Shown here piece after piece: positions 54,267-63,508 of a stretch of DNA of 64,000 nucleotides (position 1 is the first letter of the stretch; each line of letters begins with the position of its first letter). The position numbers were made by a program, and so were the translations under genes. The DNA is from Candidatus Woesearchaeota archaeon. Its GTDB lineage: Archaea > Nanobdellota > Nanobdellia > Woesearchaeales > UBA10216. Under the pieces are notes generated by a model. It searched no databases. It worked only from the letters and a program-made list of their open reading frames with translations, and was not told where the DNA came from. The stretch is taken from assembly GCA_016192915.1 (NCBI GenBank), contig JACPTF010000002.1:1-64000 (forward strand), read 5' to 3'.

Positions 54267-54557
54267 GCCGGAAATCTTCTGTTTTTGAGTTGAGTTTTTG
54301 CGGTTTTTGGTGAAGCTTTTTGCTCACAGCAGTGGGTAAAAAGGTTCACTGGACACGCTCGTTGCTACGAGCTATCCAGTGCCGTTTTTCCGGGGGCGCT
54401 TTCGCGAGCTGCAGCGAACAAAAGGGTCCACTGGACACTGGACAGATGCCCGGCTAGGGTATTTAAAGGGGTACTTTCTTTGTGAAGGGTTGATAAGGGC
54501 GCATCAGTGCCCTTATTGCGCTGCGGGAGGCGCAAACTGAACAGAAGGTGAAACGAG

Positions 54558-54923
54558 ATGAATGGATTGGAAAGCGTGTATGGAAGAGAGTACGGAAACA
54601 AGGGCATGGCAGCGGCAGGAAGCTTGGGGGCTGCTGGTGCCGGAGCAGAAAGTTTGGCAGGGGAAAACGCAAGCGCTGCAATCCCTAACATGCCTGACAA
54701 GAAGTTCAAGGCTGGCGGCGTCACAGCAACTGTCTGGAAGGGCGTTTCGCCGAAAGGCGCTGTCTATTTCAACGTGCAAATAAGCAGGAGCTACAAGGAT
54801 AAGGATAACAACTGGAAAACTGCAAGCTCCTTCAAGGAGAGCGATCTGCCGAAGGCAATGGTCCTCCTTCAGAAGGCCTACGAGTATGTTATAGGGCAGC
54901 AGTCCAACGCCATTTTGAGCTGA
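54558..54923 (+). CDS. Conserved-looking hypothetical protein
   Basis: C-terminal 'AVYFNVQISRSYKDKDNNWKTASSFKESDLPKAMVLLQKAYEYV' resembles a small ssDNA-binding/transcription-cofactor fold; not certain. Confidence 0.5.
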   Translation: MNGLESVYGREYGNKGMAAAGSLGAAGAGAESLAGENASAAIPNMPDKKFKAGGVTATVWKGVSPKGAVYFNVQISRSYKDKDNNWKTASSFKESDLPKAMVLLQKAYEYVIGQQSNAILS

Positions 54924-54952
54924 AGGAAAGATTTAAAACATTGAGGTGAATT

Positions 54953-55975
54953 GTGATGAGAAGGAGACAAGAGTCTGTTTTGGTTGAGGAAGAAAGCATA
55001 GTGGGGGATGAGGAAGTGGTTATAAAGGCTGATGCGGGCAATAAGGGCTCTGAGCTTGAGCAACTGCCTGGTGTCGGGGCAGCTACGGCAGAGAAGCTCA
55101 TGACAGGAGGCTATGACACCCTTTTGAGTGTTGCTGTTGCCACTCCTGGCGAGCTTGTTGAACTGACTGGAGTTACTGAGCTTGCTGCGCGGAAGATGAT
55201 TCAGTTTGCCAGGGACAAGCTTGAGATGGGCTTTGTTTCTGCTGAGGATATCTTGGTAAAGAGGCAGGGAATTGGCAAGATAAACTGCGGCAGTACTGCC
55301 CTGGATAATCTTCTTGGGGGAGGGTTTGAGACTGGAGCTATTACGGAAGCATATGGCGCGTTCGGTTCCGGGAAAACCCAGGTCGCGCATAGCCTCGCTG
55401 TCAACACAATAAGGCAGTTTCCTGACTCGTACGTTGTCTATCTTGACACAGAATCAACGTTCAGGCCTGAAAGGATAATTGACATTGCAAAAGCTCAAGG
55501 TCTTGAGCCTGAGAAGGTTCTCAAGCAGATTAAGGTTGCCCGAGCTTTCAACTCTGATCACCAGATGCTTCTGGCTGAGAAGATTGATGACTTGATAAAG
55601 AAGCAGGGGCTTAATGTCAAGCTTGTTGTTGTTGACTCCCTAACTGCGCATTTCAGGGCAGAGTTCATTGGCCGGGGAACACTTGCTGATAGGCAGCAGA
55701 AGATTAACAAGCACATGCACACTTTGATGAGGCTGGGTGAGCTTAACAACCTGTGCGTTTACGTTACCAACCAGGTCATGGCAAAGCCCGACACGTTCTT
55801 CGGAGACCCGACAGAGGCCATTGGGGGCCACATTGTTGGGCACGCTTCCACTTACCGGATTTACCTAAGGAGGGGCAAGAAAGGCACCAGGGTTGCGAAG
55901 ATGATTGACAGCCCAAGCCTTCCGGAAGGGGAAGCGACATTTGTGCTGGATACGTCTGGAGTCAGAGACGTATGA
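54953..55975 (+). CDS. radA: DNA repair and recombination protein RadA
   Basis: [40 protein letters not shown]...[20 protein letters not shown]. Confidence 0.97.
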   Translation: MMRRRQESVLVEEESIVGDEEVVIKADAGNKGSELEQLPGVGAATAEKLMTGGYDTLLSVAVATPGELVELTGVTELAARKMIQFARDKLEMGFVSAEDILVKRQGIGKINCGSTALDNLLGGGFETGAITEAYGAFGSGKTQVAHSLAVNTIRQFPDSYVVYLDTESTFRPERIIDIAKAQGLEPEKVLKQIKVARAFNSDHQMLLAEKIDDLIKKQGLNVKLVVVDSLTAHFRAEFIGRGTLADRQQKINKHMHTLMRLGELNNLCVYVTNQVMAKPDTFFGDPTEAIGGHIVGHASTYRIYLRRGKKGTRVAKMIDSPSLPEGEATFVLDTSGVRDV

Positions 55976-56121
55976 AAGCCGATTTGGTAAAAGTTGTAGT
56001 TGCCGAGAGAAGCGGTAGGATTACTCTCGGCACTAGGTTTATTAAACGCTACGGCAAGAAGTTTAAGCTGGTCAAAGAAAAGAGTTTTATCACTTTAATC
56101 CCCCTAACGAAAGTCGCCTAA
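55972..56121 (+). CDS. 49-aa AbrB/SpoVT-like mini protein, translationally coupled to radA
   Basis: ATGA overlap; [49 protein letters not shown]. Confidence 0.65.
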   Translation: MKADLVKVVVAERSGRITLGTRFIKRYGKKFKLVKEKSFITLIPLTKVA

Positions 56122-56290
56122 AGAGCTTAAACGAACCCTTTTGTAGAAACTTTTAAATAGACAGAAAGGATGCTTAGTGTTGCTGAAATGCTGGTTTTTA
56201 ACGGTTTGATTGGTAGAATGTCTCTTGTTTTTTCTGCAGTTTTTGGATTGTTTGGATCGAATAGAAAACAAACAATAGGGAGGTAGAACA

Positions 56291-56686
56291 ATGCGTCAAG
56301 GCGGCTTTGGAGGAGGAAGGGATTTCAGTGGGGGCGGCAGGGACTTTAATGACAAAGTTGCACCTGTCAGGGTGGGCGAGGAGGTTGACGTCACCATAGA
56401 GGCGGTTGGTGCCAAGGGCGACGGCATTGCCAAGAAGGAGGGCTTTGTTATTTTCGTGCCTAACGCCAGCAAGGGCGACTCTGTCCGCATCAGGATTACC
56501 AAGGTTCTTAACAATATGGCATTTGCAGAGGTAGCTGGCCAGGGTGGCTCTGGCGGAGGCTCTTCCCAGCCGAAAAGAGAGGGCCGCAGGGAGGAGGACA
56601 CAGACAGCAACAGCGAAGAAGCTGGAAGCGTGGAGGCTCCTGAGCAGCAGCCGGTTGACACAGAGGACTTCGGCGAGGAACAGTAG
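56291..56686 (+). CDS. TRAM domain protein
   Basis: APVRVGEEVDVTIEAVGAKGDGIAKKEGFVIFVPNASKGDSVRIRITKVLNNMAFAEV. Confidence 0.92.
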   Translation: MRQGGFGGGRDFSGGGRDFNDKVAPVRVGEEVDVTIEAVGAKGDGIAKKEGFVIFVPNASKGDSVRIRITKVLNNMAFAEVAGQGGSGGGSSQPKREGRREEDTDSNSEEAGSVEAPEQQPVDTEDFGEEQ

Positions 56687-56714
56687 TAATACGAAAAGTT
56701 TTTGATTGACCTTT

Positions 56715-56763
56715 CCCAAATCGACATCTGTCGATTGGGCCCAGTCGCAGGAGGCGACTTGGG
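56715..56763. repeat. Hairpin element E9
   Basis: CCCAAATCGACAtcTGTCGATTGGG CCCAGTCGCaggagGCGACTTGGG. Confidence 0.85.
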
Positions 56764-56780
56764 TTTCTAAAAAGGTCCAT

Positions 56781-57314
56781 ATGCGCATATTTATTGCCAT
56801 TGACTTGCCAAATGAGGTGAAAGAGGCCCTCATTGGAGCCCAGAAGCAGCTCTCTTTCGCAGCTGCAAGAATGAGCATTGTGAAGGAATTCCATCTCACT
56901 TTAAAGTTCCTCGGTGAGATAACCCCTGCAAAGGTTGAGGTTGTTAAAAGCTGTTTGGGCAAAGTAAAATTCAAAAGTTTCTCAGCAGCTGTTTCGGGCA
57001 TTGGCGTTTTCCCTTCCGAAAGCTACGTCAGGGTGGTTTGGATTGGCATAGAGCTAGAAGAAGACGTCATTCGGCTGCAAAAACTCATAGACGACGCGCT
57101 TGAAAAAGAATTTCCGAAAGAGAAGGGCTTCAAGCCACACCTAACACTGGCCAGGGTTAAGTTCATTTCCGACAAAAATCAGTTTGCAAAGCAGCTGCAG
57201 CGCATCAAAATTAAGGGCGGAAGATTTGCTGTCGACTCTTTCAAGCTAAAAAGGAGCACACTCTCAAACAAAGGGGCTGTTTACGAGGATTTGGCAATCT
57301 ACACCTTAGGTTAA
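56781..57314 (+). CDS. thpR: RNA 2',3'-cyclic phosphodiesterase (2'-5' RNA ligase family)
   Basis: MRIFIAIDLPNEVKEAL...EFHLTLKFLGEI...GFKPHLTLARVK (two HxTx motifs). Confidence 0.93.
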   Translation: MRIFIAIDLPNEVKEALIGAQKQLSFAAARMSIVKEFHLTLKFLGEITPAKVEVVKSCLGKVKFKSFSAAVSGIGVFPSESYVRVVWIGIELEEDVIRLQKLIDDALEKEFPKEKGFKPHLTLARVKFISDKNQFAKQLQRIKIKGGRFAVDSFKLKRSTLSNKGAVYEDLAIYTLG

Positions 57315-58699
57315 AGCGGCTTATACACGACAAATGGCTGCAGCGGCGACAGGACAGGGTCCTGGTTCACATTTGCGAAAAAGTTAACAATAGGGTCGGT
57401 ATGCAATTGTGTTAGTTGCACTCTCGTATAATCAGGATTAATTTGTTGTGTCCTTTCCAAATTTCTTGGCACAGTCGGTGAGAAGCGCATACCTTTTCTT
57501 TCCGGATGCATAGGATGTGGTACATTCCTAACATAAAATGCTATATTCGGTTGCTCTATCCTATCCCTATGTTTAAGCCTTGTGAAACTCGCAACAGGAA
57601 TTCCTGTCCTGTGGAGTTCGTTAATTCTACCTCCGTCTATCATCGAAACATCAATATGCCCTAAAAAGCCACGACCGCTAAGCTTTTCTAATCTGAGTGC
57701 TTCCCTTACCTTATCGTAGTTAGTATGTTCATAATATATTTCAACCATTAGAGGCTTGCCTGTTTTTTGCTCAGGAGAGCCGCTTTGCGCAATAGCCTGC
57801 AGGTGTTGATACATTGCTTCAAATCTTGGCATAGCCGCTTCTTCATTTATCAGAGAGCCTCTTAATTGATGAATGTTCTGTTCTATTAAGTCAAGGGCGT
57901 GTATGGCTTCCGGATGGTGAGCCATGGTGTCCCAATACACCCGCCAATTCCCGCTGGTCATCCTCTTCATCAAGTCAAAAAAAGGTTTTGAAAGTTTTGT
58001 TGTTAACCTTTCCATTTCTGCAAATGACATAGCGCTTGTGCTTTGTCTTACCGCCTCAAAGGCTGCAAATAAAGCAGCCCAGATAATCATCTGGTGCACC
58101 ATTGTCACTGTATCTTGCATCTCGGGTGTCAGTTGGTAAACGTTCGCCCCATGGGAAGTCAATAGTTTCGTTATTCTTGGCAGCCACAAACCTCCTTCGT
58201 TAGGCTTTAAAGGACTGATGTAAACATTTTGGCCTTCAAGCTCAACATCCGGCTTGAAAGCAAGATGCAAAGCTATGGCTTCTACATCATCGCGCCCTTC
58301 AAGAGCCTTAAGTTGCGCCGTTGTGAAAGTATCGATGTCCATACCAGTGGGGCGTAAAAGCCTGTCAATTGTTCTTTTAGTTCCGGTTTTTACACCGCTG
58401 TTGTCAAGCAGAAGGCTTCCTGGCTTTAACATATGACTTCTTTCCTTTATTTGTGCCATAACGTTAAAGGTTTCTATGAGAGGCAGAACAGAGACATTAA
58501 CCCAATCAGAACGTGTAAGCAGCTCGTCTAAAGAAACAGTCTCACAACCATAATCCTCTGCAACCTCTTTTGCTATCCCCTCAATTGCATCATAAACTAA
58601 GACTTCAGCACCTTCCCTTATTTGGAGCCTAGCCCAGTAAGAGCCAACAGCGCCTACGCCAATGTTGCCACAAACTACGCCTTCCAAAGAGCCAGTCAT
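57311..58699 (-). CDS. Prephenate-dehydrogenase-like (TyrA-type Rossmann) protein with extra C-terminal domain
   Basis: GNIGVGAVGSYWARLQIREGAEVLVYDAIEG...LLLDNSGVKTGTKRTIDRLL...MVHQMIIWAALFAAFEAVRQ. Confidence 0.6.
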   Translation of the reverse strand: MTGSLEGVVCGNIGVGAVGSYWARLQIREGAEVLVYDAIEGIAKEVAEDYGCETVSLDELLTRSDWVNVSVLPLIETFNVMAQIKERSHMLKPGSLLLDNSGVKTGTKRTIDRLLRPTGMDIDTFTTAQLKALEGRDDVEAIALHLAFKPDVELEGQNVYISPLKPNEGGLWLPRITKLLTSHGANVYQLTPEMQDTVTMVHQMIIWAALFAAFEAVRQSTSAMSFAEMERLTTKLSKPFFDLMKRMTSGNWRVYWDTMAHHPEAIHALDLIEQNIHQLRGSLINEEAAMPRFEAMYQHLQAIAQSGSPEQKTGKPLMVEIYYEHTNYDKVREALRLEKLSGRGFLGHIDVSMIDGGRINELHRTGIPVASFTRLKHRDRIEQPNIAFYVRNVPHPMHPERKGMRFSPTVPRNLERTQQINPDYTRVQLTQLHTDPIVNFFANVNQDPVLSPLQPFVVYKPL

Positions 58700-58816
58700 A
58701 AGAGTTTAGCAGCAAAACTTATATATAAAGTTATCCTTTTTTAGTAGTGAAAAATTGGGCTATTTATTGGCTGCTACGAAAAAGGTTTTTAAACAAACGC
58801 GCGTGCAAGTAACGAA

Positions 58817-59644
58817 ATGGTAAGCTACAGGCAGGCATTCAGGCTTCCTTTCACTAACTGGCACAGGTTTGGAGCCCTCTTTTTAATATCGCTTTTTGTC
58901 AATTTGGGGGATTTGGCAGACAAGGACACGCTTCAAGCGCTGGGAGTTTACTTGGGACCTGCAGCTGTTTTGCTGGGCATGGGAATTCTTATGTTAGCTG
59001 CGCTGTTTTCTGCGGCTTTATTTTCGGGCTACCTTGTCAGGGTGGCTAACGGCGCTGCTCGCGGGAAAAACGAAATGCCCTCTTTTGGTGGTTTTTCCTC
59101 GTTATTTTCCCAAGGGCTGAAATACATCGCTGGAATTGTGTTATATGCCCTGCCCTTTGTGCTCATTGTTGGCATTGTGGCGTTTTTGGGTGCTGCCCAA
59201 ATGAATGCTGCTTTGTCTGCCATAGTTATAGCTGCTGCCATTTTTGGTGTTTTCATGCTGGCCTATATGTGGCCATTGGCGATGGTGCACTTTGCCTTCG
59301 AAAAGAAGTTCTCTGCATTTTTTGATTTTGGTAGGATATTTAAGTATGCATTCAAAGGAGCTTATTTTGTGCCTTGGCTAGTTGCCCTGGCTTATAGCAT
59401 CGGGATTTCACTGCCATTCCTTGTTCTTGGCGCAATAACCGGGTTTATTTCCCTGCTTATCCCCTATGTGCTGCTTTTGGTGGTTATTCTTGATGCTTTT
59501 CTTGCCGCAATCTTGAGCCCTTCTGTCACAAGCATTTACGGCCAGGCTTACGGGGATGTTACTGGCGTGAAAGGGACAGCTGCGCCGGCAGTGGCTAAGC
59601 CAAAAGCCCATCACAAGGCGGCTAAAAAGAAGCCGAAAAAGTAA
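58817..59644 (+). CDS. DUF4013-like polytopic membrane protein
   Basis: Multiple TM segments, 'LFSGYLVRVANGAARGKNEMPSFGGFSSLFSQGLKYI' region, basic C-terminus. Confidence 0.7.
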   Translation: MVSYRQAFRLPFTNWHRFGALFLISLFVNLGDLADKDTLQALGVYLGPAAVLLGMGILMLAALFSAALFSGYLVRVANGAARGKNEMPSFGGFSSLFSQGLKYIAGIVLYALPFVLIVGIVAFLGAAQMNAALSAIVIAAAIFGVFMLAYMWPLAMVHFAFEKKFSAFFDFGRIFKYAFKGAYFVPWLVALAYSIGISLPFLVLGAITGFISLLIPYVLLLVVILDAFLAAILSPSVTSIYGQAYGDVTGVKGTAAPAVAKPKAHHKAAKKKPKK

Positions 59645-59678
59645 TCTTTATAAGCAAGCTGCTGATTCTGTTCTGTTA

Positions 59679-59756
59679 TTGCCCAAACATGCGCTTTCGG
59701 TCGCGTGTTGTCTGCAACGGGCAAAAATAGTTGCAGTTCAAGCGTTCTCTTGGACT
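59679..59756 (+). promoter_or_regulatory. Structured 5' leader upstream of rps2
   Basis: TTGCCC(59679)..GGGCAA(59724) stem; competing CTGCAAC(59712)/GTTGCAG(59736); AGTTCAAG cgttct CTTGGACT (59735-59756); TATA box ctttataag at 59646. Confidence 0.5.
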
Positions 59757-59779
59757 GTTAATCACAGAGGATATATTGA

Positions 59780-60382
59780 ATGACTGAAGCTGAGCAGTTT
59801 TTGGTTCCGCAGGAAGTTTACCTTAAAGCGGGAATTCACATAGGGACGAAGTTCCGCACCAAGTACATGGAGCAGTTTATTTACAAGACAAGGCCTGACG
59901 GGCTTTCTGTCCTCAATCTCCAGAAGATTGACGAGAGGCTAAGGCACGCTGCGAACTTTTTCTCAAAGTACAAGCCTGAGGAAATAATAATTGTTGGCAA
60001 GAGGGAGAACAGCTGGAAGGCTATTAAGGCCCTTAACAGGCACACAGGCATTAAGATTTTCGCTGGCCGCTACCTGCCAGGCATCCTAACAAATCCAGTT
60101 CTGGACACTTACATTGAGGGAAAGGTTGTCATGGTTACTGACCCGTGGCCTGACCGCAACGTAGTTGATGATGCTGTTAAGGTTGGCATCCCTGTTGTTG
60201 CCCTTTGCGACACCAACAACAACGCAAACAATGTTGACCTGGTAATACCGTGCAACAACAAGGGCAAGAAGAGTTTGGGATTGCTTTTCTGGATTCTGGC
60301 TCGCGAATACCTTAAGAGAAAGGGCGAGATTAAGGCTGATGACGAGTTCAAGGCACCGCTTGAAGAGTTCACGGAAGAGTAA
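59780..60382 (+). CDS. rps2: 30S ribosomal protein uS2
   Basis: VYLKAGIHIGTKFRTKYMEQFIYKTRPDGLSVLNLQKIDERLRHAANF...FAGRYLPGILTNP. Confidence 0.96.
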   Translation: MTEAEQFLVPQEVYLKAGIHIGTKFRTKYMEQFIYKTRPDGLSVLNLQKIDERLRHAANFFSKYKPEEIIIVGKRENSWKAIKALNRHTGIKIFAGRYLPGILTNPVLDTYIEGKVVMVTDPWPDRNVVDDAVKVGIPVVALCDTNNNANNVDLVIPCNNKGKKSLGLLFWILAREYLKRKGEIKADDEFKAPLEEFTEE

Positions 60383-60418
60383 AGTGACAGCTATAAAACT
60401 ATAAGAAGAAAGGCACTC

Positions 60419-60544
60419 TTACTCCTCAAAGTCCGAATCATACCCTAGCATGAAGCCTTCTTCCCCGGCGCTGAGCTCATCGTCTTCAAGCATTCCTGAG
60501 ACGCTTTTCTCGTTGTATATGTCCATTTCGTATTCTTCATCCAC
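60419..60544 (-). CDS. 41-aa acidic mini-protein
   Basis: MDEEYEMDIYNEKSVSGMLEDDELSAGEEGFMLGYDSDFEE* (GTG start); shares (D)E(L/I)SxxEExFMxGY with CDS 37534..37824. Confidence 0.65.
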   Translation of the reverse strand: MDEEYEMDIYNEKSVSGMLEDDELSAGEEGFMLGYDSDFEE

Positions 60545-60674
60545 TTAAGCTCACCGTATCTGGGGGAAAGATTTTAATATATATGCCTATTCCATATACT
60601 ATATATATGCTATACTTAAGCAAAAAATTGATACTTTTAATATTTTAAATTTTATATAAATAGTAATTTTGGAT

Positions 60675-60697
60675 TGACCCTTTTCCTAAAAGGGTCA
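60675..60697. repeat. Inverted repeat TGACCCTTTTCCTAAAAGGGTCA
   Basis: Direct reading, just upstream of the AbrB-PhoU gene; related to 10170-10190. Confidence 0.7.
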
Positions 60698-60711
60698 TGG
60701 GGGCAAGTTTG

Positions 60712-61659
60712 ATGACTGAGTTCAGGAAGCTTATGGCGTTTGGCAATTCCTCCTATGTTGTCTCTGTTCCGAAAGGCTGGGTTGAGAAGAACCGGCTTAA
60801 GAAGGGCGATGTTCTGGTTGTTGATGAGAGGCCGAACGAGCTTATCTTTGCCTCAAAGGATTCCGGCGAGCGAAGGCAGATTAAGGAAGCTGTGATAAGT
60901 GCTTCAGGAAAGGGCGTGCAGGAGATTAAGACGGAGATTACCTCTTTGTACATCAATAATCTTGATGTAATCATGGTTACTGATGTTGGCTCGGCAGCCA
61001 GGGAAATCAAGAACGTATTTCATGGCCTTGTTGGGATGGAGATTGTTGAGGAAACAACAACAAAGATTGTGGCGAAGGACATGCTTGATATCCAGGAAGT
61101 GTCTATGTCCAATATTGTGAGGAGGGTTGACATTATCCTGAGGTCAATGCTTGAGGACTCGAAGACGTTTTCAGGGGCTGAGGCTGAAAGCGTTTACGAG
61201 CGTGATAAGGAGGTCAACAGGCTGACGCTGCTTGGCTTCAGGACAGCGAGGGCTGCGGCAGACAATCCTAGATTGCTGAGGCTGTTTGAAACCACTTACT
61301 GGAACATCACGGTTTCCAAGCAGATTCTTTCGCATCTTGAGAGGTTTGGCGACCAGATTAAGCGCCTCTTGAGGTTTTCTAAGGAAAACAGCAGCGAGGT
61401 CGGCAGGCTCAGGAACTTTAAGGAGCTTTATGCCCAGATTGCAAGCCATTTCGAGGCTGTGATGAAGATTTATTATCATAGGGACAAGAGCCAGGCTTTC
61501 AAGACAGAAACAAAGTCAAAGGAGCTTCTGAAGGAGTGCGACCGCCTGCTGGTGAAGTACAAATCTGTTGCCGCTGCAAGGATGATTGAGTACTTCAAGT
61601 ACATGATAATCTCAGTCAGCGGTATCCTGAGGAGCAACATGGAGCAGGAAGAGCAGTGA
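60712..61659 (+). CDS. AbrB-PhoU domain protein (second paralog)
   Basis: FRKLMAFGNSSYVVSVPKGWVEKNRLKKGDVLVVDERPNEL plus helical PhoU-like domain. Confidence 0.88.
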   Translation: MTEFRKLMAFGNSSYVVSVPKGWVEKNRLKKGDVLVVDERPNELIFASKDSGERRQIKEAVISASGKGVQEIKTEITSLYINNLDVIMVTDVGSAAREIKNVFHGLVGMEIVEETTTKIVAKDMLDIQEVSMSNIVRRVDIILRSMLEDSKTFSGAEAESVYERDKEVNRLTLLGFRTARAAADNPRLLRLFETTYWNITVSKQILSHLERFGDQIKRLLRFSKENSSEVGRLRNFKELYAQIASHFEAVMKIYYHRDKSQAFKTETKSKELLKECDRLLVKYKSVAAARMIEYFKYMIISVSGILRSNMEQEEQ

Positions 61660-61676
61660 TGCCCAGTCTGGAAAAG

Positions 61677-62678
61677 TTAAAATTTAGAGGCCAAGTACAT
61701 TGCAGTTAATACAGAACCGCTACCAAGAAGACCACCTATTACTAAACTTATTACTAAAACTGCAGTATATGTTATTGTGGTTTTAACGCGGTCGTCGTTG
61801 GCTTTCATTCGCTGATACCTTTCTGGATCTGTTTCCAGAAGTTCAACGTGGCGGGAGGCCAGTTCAGTTATTCTATGGTCTTTAACTCCGTTTAGTAGGA
61901 AATATTTCATTTCAGGCGCATGCCCTGCCCCTACTAGCAAGACTTTACCCTCGCCTCTTCTCCATATTCTTGCGAACTCAGCCATGTAAGCAGACCTTTT
62001 CTGCGATTGCGTAAGCCTAGGTTTTGCTTGCTTTACCCCTTCTCTCAGCCCAAGCTCAACATAAGCAGGCAAACTCCTTGCAATAAGCTCAAGCGGCATG
62101 CTTAACATACCCACGGCAAAAGCTTCTGACTTTTCACTCGGTGTTGAGACCCTTTTATTACCTATCTTAGAAAGGGTGTAGTTAACTGCTGAGTAGAATG
62201 CACCCTTCAGCATTGGCAAGAAATATTCAAAATCACTGTAAGGCGGCAAAAGTGAATTGTCAAACAATTCAACAGAAGGCGTTGTGTCTGGAAGGTTTTG
62301 CACTTTAATGTTTTGTTCAAGAAGCAAATTGTTGGTTGCGCTCAATTCCTGTAAGAACAGTGCCCCGTATCGCTTTACACTCTCCCTAACTGTATGTATC
62401 TCTCCGTAAATTCGGTAAGTGACTCCATCAATAATAACTTCAATAGATGGGGGCCTCTGCGGAATGAGAGGCTGTTGCCCGGAGTTAATCTTCTCTCTTG
62501 TTTCACTCCAAAGTGCTTCGCGGCCCGCTTCCCAGTCGTTCCTCACTGCAACAATAAAATCTTGTTGCGTTGGAAAAGTGAGCCCTGCCTGGGTGTATTG
62601 GGTTATCAACTCGTCAATTGAGTTGGCCCTTATGAGGGCTGAAATTGGCAGTACTGGTGAGGTTTCAACAGTTCGCAT
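61677..62678 (-). CDS. TraB/PrgY-like family membrane protein
   Basis: YGEIHTVRES, LLLEQN, VLLVGAGHAPEM (GxxH / E / GxxH pattern) and C-terminal TM. Confidence 0.6.
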   Translation of the reverse strand: MRTVETSPVLPISALIRANSIDELITQYTQAGLTFPTQQDFIVAVRNDWEAGREALWSETREKINSGQQPLIPQRPPSIEVIIDGVTYRIYGEIHTVRESVKRYGALFLQELSATNNLLLEQNIKVQNLPDTTPSVELFDNSLLPPYSDFEYFLPMLKGAFYSAVNYTLSKIGNKRVSTPSEKSEAFAVGMLSMPLELIARSLPAYVELGLREGVKQAKPRLTQSQKRSAYMAEFARIWRRGEGKVLLVGAGHAPEMKYFLLNGVKDHRITELASRHVELLETDPERYQRMKANDDRVKTTITYTAVLVISLVIGGLLGSGSVLTAMYLASKF

Positions 62679-62715
62679 GGAAAGAGGGGGAATTAGAACT
62701 GGCTAAAAAAGTTTT

Positions 62716-63402
62716 CTATGCCTCCTCAAACCCTTTCTCAGTTATCCTGAACACGATTTCTCTTTGCGGGATGCTTCTGTGCTTTGCCAGGATGGCTGTC
62801 CTTGTTCCATTTGGGTTTATCCTAAGTTCAATAAGGCATTTGCTGCTGTATTTCAGGATGTCTCCTCCGACCATTTTCACTTTTGTCTTGTCCATAAAGT
62901 CAGAGTACACTGGTGTTGTGACTACAACAGGGATTTCCTTTGTTCTGGCTATTGTAAGGAGCACAGACAGTTGCTTGCCTAGTTCCCTGTTGAGGCTGGC
63001 ATTGTCCTCTCCCCGTTCTATCCTGTACAGGGATGATATCGTGTCGCATACTATGAGGCATATCTTTGAGCTCATCTGCTCGGAAAGCGTTTCGATGTAC
63101 TTTTTCTGTTCTGCAAAGTTTGTGGCTTTCAGCAGCATTATGCGCTCCAGTGCCTTTTTGAGTTCCTTTTCCCCCCCAATCAGCTGCTTGAGCCTTTCGG
63201 TTGAGAAGCCTCCCTCTGTGTCGATGAACACAATTTTTTTATCTTTGGTTTCTTTCGCTGTTGCCGCACTGACTGCCGCGAGAAGGCAGGTTGTTGTCTT
63301 TCCCGAGCCCGCCGGGCCATAGACTGCTGTTATGACGTCTGTTTCGTAACCTCCTTCAAGGAGCTTGTCCAGCACGTCTGACCCCGTGGCAATCCTTCCC
63401 AT
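62716..63402 (-). CDS. radB: DNA repair and recombination protein RadB
   Basis: MGRIATGSDVLDKLLEGGYETDVITAVYGPAGSGKTTTCLLAAVSAA; ORF-track N-terminus beyond this is antisense to the ATPase subunit gene. Confidence 0.93.
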   Translation of the reverse strand: MGRIATGSDVLDKLLEGGYETDVITAVYGPAGSGKTTTCLLAAVSAATAKETKDKKIVFIDTEGGFSTERLKQLIGGEKELKKALERIMLLKATNFAEQKKYIETLSEQMSSKICLIVCDTISSLYRIERGEDNASLNRELGKQLSVLLTIARTKEIPVVVTTPVYSDFMDKTKVKMVGGDILKYSSKCLIELRINPNGTRTAILAKHRSIPQREIVFRITEKGFEEA

Positions 63403-63508
63403 GCCCCAAGGCAGTTTCTTTGCATTATTTAAAGGTTTTAGTGGACGGATTACATTTGGAATCTGCTTACGAAACGTTTTTAAATTGCCTTCAAAGCTAT
63501 TTGGCTTG

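Noticed and set aside
56198-57001. 267-aa minus-strand ORF across the TRAM and thpR genes
   Set aside because: Antisense to two recognisable genes and the E9 element.
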